From contig JBEKYH010000047.1 in assembly GCA_049511115.1 (NCBI GenBank), forward strand, positions 1-18,730: 18,730 nt of DNA. Direction: 5' to 3'. The position numbers and the translations under genes were made by a program. This document shows, piece after piece, positions 6,258 through 12,304 of the stretch (position 1 is the stretch's first letter; each line of letters begins with the position of its first letter). This DNA comes from JBEKYH01 sp049511115 (GTDB lineage: Bacteria > Planctomycetota > Phycisphaerae > Tepidisphaerales > Tepidisphaeraceae). The notes under the pieces were generated by a model. The model made no database searches. It was not told the origin of the DNA and worked only from the letters and a program-made list of their open reading frames with translations.

Positions 6258-8747
6258 ATGAAATTCAGACAGCGGAACGTGGGTGAAACAGGTCATCGAT
6301 CGAATTGGCGCTCGCCGGCGAAATGGGCCGCTGTCTGGCTGCTGATCGCCGCGCCGGCGCTGGCCGTGTCAACTTCGCATTGGACGCAAGACAGCCAGGA
6401 CGATTTCAAAGCCGGCACGCTACATAACGTCGTGGCCACGAATCTCGGCGAGGTAAAGCTCTCTCGCGAAGTAAAGACACTCCTCGACGAAGACGCCCGC
6501 ATCAGCATGGTCACGTCCCTCGCCCAGGGACAAGACGGCGTCATCTACGCGGGAACCGCCCCTCAGGGCATTTTGATGAAAGTGCAGGATGACAAGGTCA
6601 GCGTGCTGGCCACCATCGACGACGCCGTCACCATTTCCGCGCTTGTTGTCGAACCCAATGGCGGCCTCTTGATCGGCGCCAGCGGTTCCGCCGGCCGCGT
6701 GCTGCGGATCGACAAACCGGGCGACAAACCGCACGAAATCTTCAGCCACAAAGACGTGCAATACGTGTGGGGCCTGGTTGAACTTCCCGACGGCATGATT
6801 TACGCCGCCACGGGCCCTAACGGGCAACTCTTTGCGATCCATCCTGACGGCACCAGCGAAGAGATATACAAGAGCGATGAGAACAATCTCACCGCACTCA
6901 CCACCGATGGAAAAGATTTGCTTTACCTGGGGACCGACCCCAATGGATTGGTCATTCGCGTCAATCGGCACAGCAAAGAATCGTTCGTCATGTACAATGC
7001 CGCCGAGGCAACGGTGACGGCCCTCGTGCTGGATGCGCAGGGAAATCTGTATGCCTCCACGGGTCAGATTCCGTCGGGTCCGCCGCAACCGCCGGGCGAA
7101 AACGCTCAAAAGGAGGACACCTCCGGCCGGCCGCAATCGCCCGCGGAAACGCCGCTGCCGTCGCAGCCGCCGACGCCGCCAAAAAAGCCGAGTCCGCCTG
7201 GTCCCAATCCCGGCGAACCCGCGCCGATTCCGCAAAAGCCCGCTTCCCCTCGCCCGGCTCCGGCGCAATCGAGACAGCCGTCGGTGATGGTCTTCCCATC
7301 GGCGGGGCCGATGCCCGGCGAACCGATGATGCTCGCCCTCAACATGCAGACTGCTCCGGAAGATGGTCCGGGCGATCAACCTGCGCCACCGGTTCCGGGC
7401 CTGCCCGACCAACCCGGCGATGGCACGCCCCCCGACCAGGGCGGCGCGGATAAAGGCGCCGCGGGCAAACCGGGCGCTGAAGGCGAGGCCGCCAAACCGC
7501 AGGGCAATGCGATTTACAAAATTGATAGAGACGGATTCGTCACGGAAATCTTCCGCGAGCAGGTGGTCATCTATTCGATGGTCCAAAGCGGCAGCGTGCT
7601 TCTGGCCGGCACCGGCGATGACGGCGAAATCTATCAGGTCGATCCCGACGCACAGGAGACCACCGTACTCGCCAAAACCGACGCGAAGCAGGTTACCAGC
7701 CTATTTGCCGCGGCCGACGGGCGGGTCATTCTGGGATTGTCCAACACCGGCTCGATCGCCGCGATGGGTAAGGGGTACGCCAAGACGGGAACTTACTCCA
7801 GCGCCGTGCTCGATGCCACGCAGGTCAGCCGGTTTGGCGTGATGCACCTGCACGGTTCTCTCCCCAAGGGAACCAGCATGACGATCGCCACCCGCGCGGG
7901 GAATGTGAAGGACGCCGACGCGCAAGGCTGGTCAAGCTGGTCGCCCGAGGCGGACGCGCAGGAGTATTTGCGCATCACCTCACAGTCGGCTCGATTCCTT
8001 CAGTACCGCATTACTTTCTCAACGCAGGCGCCGGAAACCACTCCGGTGATCCGTGATGTCGATGTGGCTTACCAAATGCCGCACATGGCGCCGGTGGTCA
8101 AATCGGTGAAACTGACCGACGCCCCCCCTGCCGGCGGTGCGCCTCCATCGCCCCCGCCCGGCGGAAAAGCCGAGGACGCGCCCAAGCCGCAGGGAACCGG
8201 CACGCAGGTCATAACCTGGGACGCCTCCAGCCCCGACGGCGACGCGCTGGTCTATTCCCTCTATTTCCGAACGGCTTCCGGGCCGTGGATATTGCTGAAA
8301 GACAATTTGAGCGACACGACCTATACGTGGGACACCCACGCCGTCGCCGACGGGCGCTACGAAATCAAGGTGAGCGCCTCCGACGCCCTGGCCAACCCCG
8401 TCGGCGACGGCAAAGTCACCAGCCGCGTCAGCGACCCCATCGTCGTCGATAATACGCCGCCCATTATTGGCGATTTGCAGACCAAAATCGCTGGAACGAC
8501 CGTCAACATCAACCTGCGCGTGACCGACGAAACCAGCACCGTTGCGTCGATGGAATACAGCGTCGATTCCAGCGATGTCTGGCAGACTGTGCTTCCAGTC
8601 GATAAGATTTTCGACGAGCCGGATGAAACCGTCGCCATCAGCGTGGCTAATCTGGCGCCGGGCGCGCACCAGATCACCCTCCGGGCGACGGACGCGCACG
8701 GGAATATCGCGTTGCAGACCGTCAATGTGGCGGTCTCTGAAAAATAG
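6258..8747 (+). CDS. Exported beta-propeller protein with Pro-rich insert and Fn3-like C-terminus
   Basis: An 829-aa protein starting MKFRQRNVGETG, with a hydrophobic segment AAVWLLIAAPALA before VSTSHW, a likely signal peptide; ATGs at 6195 and 6228 are alternatives. Residues ~75-270 contain repeated propeller-blade motifs: GQDGVIYAGTAPQGILMKV, PNGGLLIGASGSAGRVLRI, PDGMIYAATGPNGQLFAI, DLLYLGTDPNGLVIRV, AQGNLYASTGQ. A Pro/Gly/Lys-rich stretch (~272-414) interrupts the propeller, which resumes with GNAIYKIDRDGFVTEI and GSVLLAGTGDDGEIYQV. The C-terminal third has Ig/Fn3-like beta domains (TQVITWDASSPDGDALVYSLYFR, VDNTPPIIGD, APGAHQITLRATDAHGN). No catalytic motif is recognised. It is likely a cell-surface or periplasmic binding/scaffold protein working with the upstream S55 protein. 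Confidence 0.8.
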   Translation: MKFRQRNVGETGHRSNWRSPAKWAAVWLLIAAPALAVSTSHWTQDSQDDFKAGTLHNVVATNLGEVKLSREVKTLLDEDARISMVTSLAQGQDGVIYAGTAPQGILMKVQDDKVSVLATIDDAVTISALVVEPNGGLLIGASGSAGRVLRIDKPGDKPHEIFSHKDVQYVWGLVELPDGMIYAATGPNGQLFAIHPDGTSEEIYKSDENNLTALTTDGKDLLYLGTDPNGLVIRVNRHSKESFVMYNAAEATVTALVLDAQGNLYASTGQIPSGPPQPPGENAQKEDTSGRPQSPAETPLPSQPPTPPKKPSPPGPNPGEPAPIPQKPASPRPAPAQSRQPSVMVFPSAGPMPGEPMMLALNMQTAPEDGPGDQPAPPVPGLPDQPGDGTPPDQGGADKGAAGKPGAEGEAAKPQGNAIYKIDRDGFVTEIFREQVVIYSMVQSGSVLLAGTGDDGEIYQVDPDAQETTVLAKTDAKQVTSLFAAADGRVILGLSNTGSIAAMGKGYAKTGTYSSAVLDATQVSRFGVMHLHGSLPKGTSMTIATRAGNVKDADAQGWSSWSPEADAQEYLRITSQSARFLQYRITFSTQAPETTPVIRDVDVAYQMPHMAPVVKSVKLTDAPPAGGAPPSPPPGGKAEDAPKPQGTGTQVITWDASSPDGDALVYSLYFRTASGPWILLKDNLSDTTYTWDTHAVADGRYEIKVSASDALANPVGDGKVTSRVSDPIVVDNTPPIIGDLQTKIAGTTVNINLRVTDETSTVASMEYSVDSSDVWQTVLPVDKIFDEPDETVAISVANLAPGAHQITLRATDAHGNIALQTVNVAVSEK

Positions 8748-8773
8748 ATAAATTAGCGGAGCGGCAGGCGGCT

Positions 8774-8908
8774 ATGCACTATCCACACAAGACCAGCAAC
8801 ATCAAGCGGGCCAGGAAAATCGGCTTTCTCGTCCGCATGCGAACCAAAAAGGGGCGACAGATGATCAGCCGCAAGCGGCGCGTGGGGCGAAAAGTGCAGG
8901 TGGTGTAA
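8774..8908 (+). CDS. rpmH: 50S ribosomal protein L34
   Basis: A 44-codon gene with the whole L34 pattern: MHYPHKTSNIKRARKIGFL, then VRMRTKKGRQMISRKRR and VGRK. The family form is 'MKRTfQPS..KR.R.hGFr.RM.tk.GR.vl.rRR.kGRk' at the same length. It binds 23S rRNA. The N-terminus MHYPHKTS differs from the usual MKRT[FYW]QPS. It lies 26 bp after the propeller gene and 4 bp before mbfA, with AGG five bases before the ATG. Normally rpmH heads rnpA and often lies near dnaA; neither follows here. It is short enough to be missed by length-filtered gene calling. Confidence 0.93.
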   Translation: MHYPHKTSNIKRARKIGFLVRMRTKKGRQMISRKRRVGRKVQVV

Positions 8909-8912
8909 GGCC

Positions 8913-9869
8913 ATGCGCACTTTTGAAAGCCTCAGCGAAAGCGAGCTGCTGGCGTTGGCAATCTGGCAGGAGGAAGAGGACAGCCGCATTTATGCTGAGT
9001 TTGCGGCGCACCTCGCGGGGACGTATCCGTCGTCGGCAGAAATCTTCCAGCGCATGAAAGCCGAGGAGCTGGGCCATCAGCAGCGCCTGACCCAGATGTA
9101 CCACGAAAAATTCGGCCAGCATATCCCCCTGATCCGCCGTCAGGACGTGCGCGGCTTCGTGCGCCGCCGCCCCGTCTGGCTGGCCAAACAGATGGGACTG
9201 GACACCGTCCGCAAGCAGGCTGAGTCCATGGAGGCGGAAACCTATCGTTATTACATGCGCGCCGCGGACCGGTCGGCCGACCCGCGCGTGAAAGCTCTGT
9301 TGACGGACCTGGCCGCCGCGGAATCGGGCCACGAGCACCTCGCCGAGTCGATGTCGCGCGAGAAGCTGACTCCCGAAAAACGAAAAGAAGAAGACACCGC
9401 GCGAAAACGGCTCTTCGTCCTGCAAGTTGTCCAGCCGGGGCTGGCCGGCCTGATGGACGGCTCGGTCTCCACACTCGCCCCTCTTTTCGCGGCGGCCTTC
9501 GCCACACACTCCACCACGGAGACCTTCAAAGTCGGCCTCGCCGCCAGCGTCGGGGCCGGCATCAGCATGGGTTTCGCCGAAGCGCTCAGCGACGACGGCT
9601 CCCTCACCGGCCGCGGCCAACCCCTCGCGCGCGGCATCGTCTGCGGCCTCATGACCACCGCCGGCGGCATCGGGCATACTCTGCCGTATCTGATCCCCAA
9701 TTTCAGGACTGCCACCACCGTAGCGGCGATTGTCGTTGTTATCGAATTGGCCGTCATCTCGTGGATTCGCAATCGGTATATGGACACGCCGCTGCTGTCG
9801 GCGGCGTTTCAGGTGATGGTGGGCGGGGCGCTGGTGTTTTTGGCGGGGATATTGATTGGGCAGGCGTGA
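8913..9869 (+). CDS. mbfA: MbfA-type ferritin-like/VIT1 fusion iron transporter
   Basis: A 318-aa protein. The N-terminal ~165 residues form a ferritin/erythrin-like four-helix domain with metal ligands in the expected places: WQEEEDSR (E20-E22), AEELGHQQ (E51, E52, H55), AESMEAETYRYY (around E107-E109), and AAAESGHEHL (E137, H140). The C-terminal part is a VIT1/CCC1 membrane domain: GLAGLMDGSVSTLAPLFAAAFAT, then SVGAGISMGFAEALSDDGSL and further hydrophobic helices to residue 316. The closest described architecture is MbfA of rhizobia/agrobacteria, an inner-membrane iron exporter protecting from peroxide. Here it directly follows rpmH (4-bp gap), so it is probably co-transcribed. No Irr or Fur box was recognised upstream. 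Confidence 0.92.
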   Translation: MRTFESLSESELLALAIWQEEEDSRIYAEFAAHLAGTYPSSAEIFQRMKAEELGHQQRLTQMYHEKFGQHIPLIRRQDVRGFVRRRPVWLAKQMGLDTVRKQAESMEAETYRYYMRAADRSADPRVKALLTDLAAAESGHEHLAESMSREKLTPEKRKEEDTARKRLFVLQVVQPGLAGLMDGSVSTLAPLFAAAFATHSTTETFKVGLAASVGAGISMGFAEALSDDGSLTGRGQPLARGIVCGLMTTAGGIGHTLPYLIPNFRTATTVAAIVVVIELAVISWIRNRYMDTPLLSAAFQVMVGGALVFLAGILIGQA

Positions 9870-9911
9870 AGCCGGCGCTGTCGCGATCTGCGGAAATTCA
9901 CATTCCAATAA

Positions 9912-9933
9912 GTTTGAATATTTTAGTTCAAAC
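9912..9933. promoter_or_regulatory. AT-rich dyad after mbfA
   Basis: Perfect 7-bp arms GTTTGAA (9912-9918) and TTCAAAC (9927-9933) enclose an 8-base TATTTTAG loop, 42 bp after the mbfA stop and 62 bp before the next possible start. It could be an operator or a weak terminator lacking a T-run. Confidence 0.3.
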
Positions 9934-9995
9934 GGCTTGCTCACGGCGGTAAAGTGGAACTGCATTGGTGGCTTGTCGTTTGTTAGGGAGCTTCG

Positions 9996-10301
9996 ATGCG
10001 GGATGTCAAATCAAACCGTAAACAGCGCTGGCGGCTAGCCGCCTTCTGCGGATCGGCAATGCTCATGTGTGCCGTCGCGCCTTCCTTTGCCGCCGCCGCT
10101 TGCTCCCACCGGCACGAAATGATCGCCCCAGCCGTTCCCGACATGTTTAACCATTCAACAAATCTTTCCCCATTCCCGCCCCAAAAACCGCGTTCGACCC
10201 CAAATCGGCCCAACCAATTAAACCACGCACGCAGTTCAACAATGCGCACAATTCGCCATAACGCCCGCCCCAACCTATGGCTTTCGCAATCTTGTGTTTA
10301 A
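9996..10301 (+). CDS. Possible small secreted protein
   Basis: A 101-aa ORF beginning MRDVKSNRKQRWRLAAFCGS. It has a textbook signal peptide layout: basic n-region (KSNRKQRWR), hydrophobic core (LAAFCGSAMLMCAVAPSF) and an AAAA/C cleavage zone around residue 35. The mature part is short, His/Pro/Asn/Arg-rich and without recognised domain (for example PQKPRSTPNRPNQL). GGGAG lies six bases before the ATG. The C-terminal half is low in hydrophobics and may be unfolded. It may be a real small exported protein or a degraded gene keeping its signal peptide. Confidence 0.4.
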   Translation: MRDVKSNRKQRWRLAAFCGSAMLMCAVAPSFAAAACSHRHEMIAPAVPDMFNHSTNLSPFPPQKPRSTPNRPNQLNHARSSTMRTIRHNARPNLWLSQSCV

Positions 10302-10331
10302 TGGCAGGGCATATTCCTTGCCAGTAAATAG

Positions 10332-10359
10332 ACGGGCAGTGTTTCTCGTTGCTGCCCGT
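10332..10359. terminator. Hairpin, possible terminator
   Basis: ACGGGCAG (10332-10339) pairs perfectly with CTGCCCGT (10352-10359) across a 12-base loop, 30 bp after the small secreted ORF. There is no long T-run, so termination is uncertain. Confidence 0.35.
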
Positions 10360-10395
10360 TCTGCCGTTCCGACCAAGTCCGTGGACTTTCGCTAT

Positions 10396-10495
10396 TGGAT
10401 ATCCAAGACGGTCTTATAGAGGAGGTGTGTTGCGCGTCACTCCACTTTCCGCCCCTCCCGGCAGTGGAATATTCCGGGCGGTCTTATGGAGGGGG
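10396..10495. repeat. Two imperfect direct repeats, each a palindrome plus GGTCTTAT box
   Basis: Unit one (10396-10425) has TGGATATCCA followed by GGTCTTATAGAGGAGG. Unit two (10465-10495) has TGGAATATTCC followed by GGTCTTATGGAGGGGG. The spacing is about 70 bases. The repeated block has purine-rich, Shine-Dalgarno-like ends, but no gene clearly follows either. Confidence 0.5.
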
Positions 10496-10639
10496 ATGGT
10501 TTCGCCACCATGCAACCGCCCAACGGACTATGCCGCGCCATGTTAGAGAGGAATCGCGCGTCGCCGCGACCTCGGCTTCAATTTGAAAGGAACCCCATGC
10601 CCCCCTGATCCGACGCAGAAATGATTCATCGCAGGGCGC

Positions 10640-10678
10640 GGCTTCAGCCCGCCTGCGCGCTCGTGTCGGGCTGAAGCC
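10640..10678. repeat. GGCTTCAGCCC inverted repeat
   Basis: GGCTTCAGCCCG (10640-10651) and CGGGCTGAAGCC (10667-10678) form a perfect 12-bp stem with a 15-base loop. Each arm is itself nearly palindromic. The unit TCGGGCTGAAGCCCGAC followed by CTAC resembles dispersed REP-like sequences seen in environmental bacterial genomes. Confidence 0.6.
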
Positions 10679-10741
10679 CGACCTACCACTACCACTTTTT
10701 TCCTTGCTGAGCGAATGCTCGCTGGCTTTGCCTTCCTCCGC

Positions 10742-10782
10742 ATTTTCTTCCTCTGTGCCTCCGTGCCTCAGCGTTCATTCCT
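10742..10782. repeat. Single arm of the GAACGC-type palindromic element
   Basis: Reads TTTTCTTCCTCTGTGCCTCC and then GTGCCTCAGCGTTCATTCCTC. This resembles the right arm of the 3962-4082 element (CTTCCTCGGCG ... GCGTTCATTCT). No matching left arm is found nearby, so it is a solo or truncated copy. Confidence 0.5.
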
Positions 10783-11094
10783 CTGCTCCGCGCCTCTAGC
10801 TGAAAGTCCCCAGCCTTCTCGCCGCGCACTAAGCGGCGACCAGAATCGGGCCGGCGCCCGCATGAGGTGCTCACCGCCATCCGAGCACCCCGCCTTCATC
10901 CCAAAATTGGCAATTCCACCCAGACCACTTTGAATTGCCGTGAAGGCGATATTTCCATTCTTACGCCAGGCTCTCATCCGCCGATCACGGTGAGAGATTC
11001 CTGTCCGTATTGCGCCGATTCTGTCTCGTTCCAACCCGACCTTGCCATTTGTGCCCGACGACCTGATCGCTTCGTCGCGCGGCAAGACAGGCCT

Positions 11095-11115
11095 GCCCTG
11101 AGCATGCCGAAGGGC
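11095..11115. repeat. GCCCTGAG/CGAAGGGC-type short palindrome, copy 1
   Basis: GCCCTGAGCATGCCGAAGGGC: 5-bp terminal arms GCCCT/AGGGC around a conserved centre. A second copy is at 11604-11625. This matches the widespread family written GCCCTTCGAC ... GCTCAGGGC. Confidence 0.55.
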
Positions 11116-11269
11116 CATCCGTGGGCGGATGGACTGGAACGCATATTGATGGAATGAGGACCTTCCGATTATGGCGTGCATCCGCCAGTTCCATCTGGCC
11201 CGATGCCTCCAAACGCCACGGCGTCTGCATTGCCGTCTTGCGCCGGTTCGAAGAGAAAAAAAGACGTCT

Positions 11270-11366
11270 TTCACCGCAAAGGCGCAAAGATCGCAAAGCA
11301 AATCAAAAGAATTAACTCTGAGTTATTGATTTGAATTCTTCGCGTTCTTCGCGTCTTCGCGGTAAA
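11270..11366. repeat. Large imperfect palindrome, ACCGCAAAG-type element
   Basis: The left arm (TTTCACCGCAAAGGCGCAAAG ending near 11299) and the right arm (CTTCGCGTTCTTCGCGTCTT to GCGGTAAA at 11366) are imperfect complements made of ~9-base units. Inside lie a second pair CAAATCAA/TTGATTTG and a central AACTC/GAGTT. Same general design as the 3962-4082 element with different unit bases. Confidence 0.7.
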
Positions 11367-11603
11367 GATGCATTTGCCTTTCTCATCGGAAGAGCTCCCG
11401 ACTACGGTCAGGGCTAATACCCCCAAGCTCACGTCAGCGGCTCGAACCTGCTGAGCGTGACTATGCCAGGATAGGACCGCTGCCGTTTCCTCGCCGTCTG
11501 CGGCAGCGCGTGAGTCCGGGCTGAGAGGTTCCAGAATCCCACTCGGCGACATTCCCCGGGGACCGTGCATTGGCATGGTCTACTGCTCCACCTTCCGCTG
11601 CCC

Positions 11604-11625
11604 GCCCTGAGCCGCGTCGAAGGGC
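11604..11625. repeat. GCCCTGAG/CGAAGGGC-type short palindrome, copy 2
   Basis: GCCCTGAGCCGCGTCGAAGGGC, in the same orientation as copy 1 at 11095. The centre differs by a few bases and one extra base. Confidence 0.55.
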
Positions 11626-11655
11626 TCTACTCTCTCGCGCCGGAGCCGCGTGGGA

Positions 11656-11763
11656 ATGCACCTGCATGGCGGGCCACGCTGGGGGTTTGGCTCGCTGGGG
11701 GAGAAGTATTTCGACAAGCATGTGAAGAACTTGAGGGAAATGGTGGAAATTGGCCTAAAGTAA
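11656..11763 (+). CDS. Possible 35-aa ORF or gene remnant
   Basis: Reads MHLHGGPRWGFGSLGEKYFD and then KHVKNLREMVEIGLK before TAA. The frame is open for 15 codons upstream of the ATG to a TGA inside the short palindrome at 11604. The composition (WGFGSLGEKYFDKHV plus an amphipathic helix) looks like a genuine protein C-terminus rather than repeat translation. No family is recognised and no good ribosome site is seen. It could be the tail of a gene interrupted by the repeat. Confidence 0.22.
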   Translation: MHLHGGPRWGFGSLGEKYFDKHVKNLREMVEIGLK

Positions 11764-11908
11764 GGTTGATGTGACCACGAAGCAGACGGCGCGGCGATTA
11801 TATGAACGCTCCAATCATCGGGAGCCGACTAGCCGCGTTGCAAACTTTGGATAAAATCGTGGCGGACGCTGCAGTTCGTTGCGTGAATCCATCGCAAATA
11901 GGACGCAA

Positions 11909-12304
11909 ATGCTGGTCTGGCCAATCTACGCCCTTATGCTCGCAATTACTGCGAACATGGTGATTCGTGGCTTTCGCAAGGCCGCCGAACTCCGCTCCAG
12001 GCGACAGCCGCTCACCGTCACGGACAGTCAGCGCAAGCCATCAGATGAATTTCATGATGAAAAATGGCTGCCGCTATGCCAGAGCGTTGCTGAGGCCGCT
12101 TGCCAGCACTTGAACCGGCCATTAACGGCGCAGGAGCGGCGAGCGATTTGGTGCTCCCGCGCGCCACTGATCCTGGAGGTCTCGCTAAAAGAAATCCGAT
12201 TGGCGTCGAGCGCTGGCGAAGTCGCCGCATTGCTTGCGAGCCTGCCACCGGGAATGGATCGCCCTGACCCGACGGGCTGGAACGACATCACGAACACGGG
12301 CTAA
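11909..12304 (+). CDS. Hypothetical protein with N-terminal membrane helix
   Basis: A 131-aa protein starting MLVWPIYALMLAITANMVIR at 11909, where AGGA lies five bases upstream; an in-frame TTG at 11879 would add ten residues. One transmembrane helix (~1-19) is followed by basic residues (RGFRKAAELRSRR), so the rest is probably cytoplasmic. The soluble part (~45-131) has helices such as KWLPLCQSVAEAACQHLNRPLTAQERRAIW and EVSLKEIRLASSAGEVAALLASL, ending PPGMDRPDPTGWNDI. No domain is recognised. Codon use and length suggest a real gene. Its TAA overlaps the stop of the opposite-strand gene, so there is no space for a separate terminator. Confidence 0.6.
   Translation: MLVWPIYALMLAITANMVIRGFRKAAELRSRRQPLTVTDSQRKPSDEFHDEKWLPLCQSVAEAACQHLNRPLTAQERRAIWCSRAPLILEVSLKEIRLASSAGEVAALLASLPPGMDRPDPTGWNDITNTG

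Larger units (their letters stand above)
10302..11655. other. Gene-poor interval rich in short palindromic repeats
   Basis: About 1.35 kb in which I see no convincing gene. The open frames here mostly translate repeat elements, recognisable by peptides such as LCDLCAFAVKD and RHAQGRPV that recur wherever these palindromes occur. Separate entries list the individual hairpins and repeats. This looks like a landing zone for dispersed repeats and possibly decayed coding DNA. Confidence 0.6.

Noticed and set aside
6420..7586. A 388-codon open frame on the minus strand
   Set aside because: It lies entirely opposite the propeller gene, is Arg/Gly-rich without domain motifs, and is explained as a GC-rich shadow frame.
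8865..9965. A 366-codon minus-strand open frame
   Set aside because: It is antisense to mbfA, whose ferritin and VIT1 motifs are unambiguous on the plus strand.
10768..11301. A 177-codon minus-strand open frame starting MLCDLCAFAVKD
   Set aside because: Its start and middle (RHAQGRPV) are translations of the palindromic repeats at 11270 and 11095, and the rest has no domain-like pattern.
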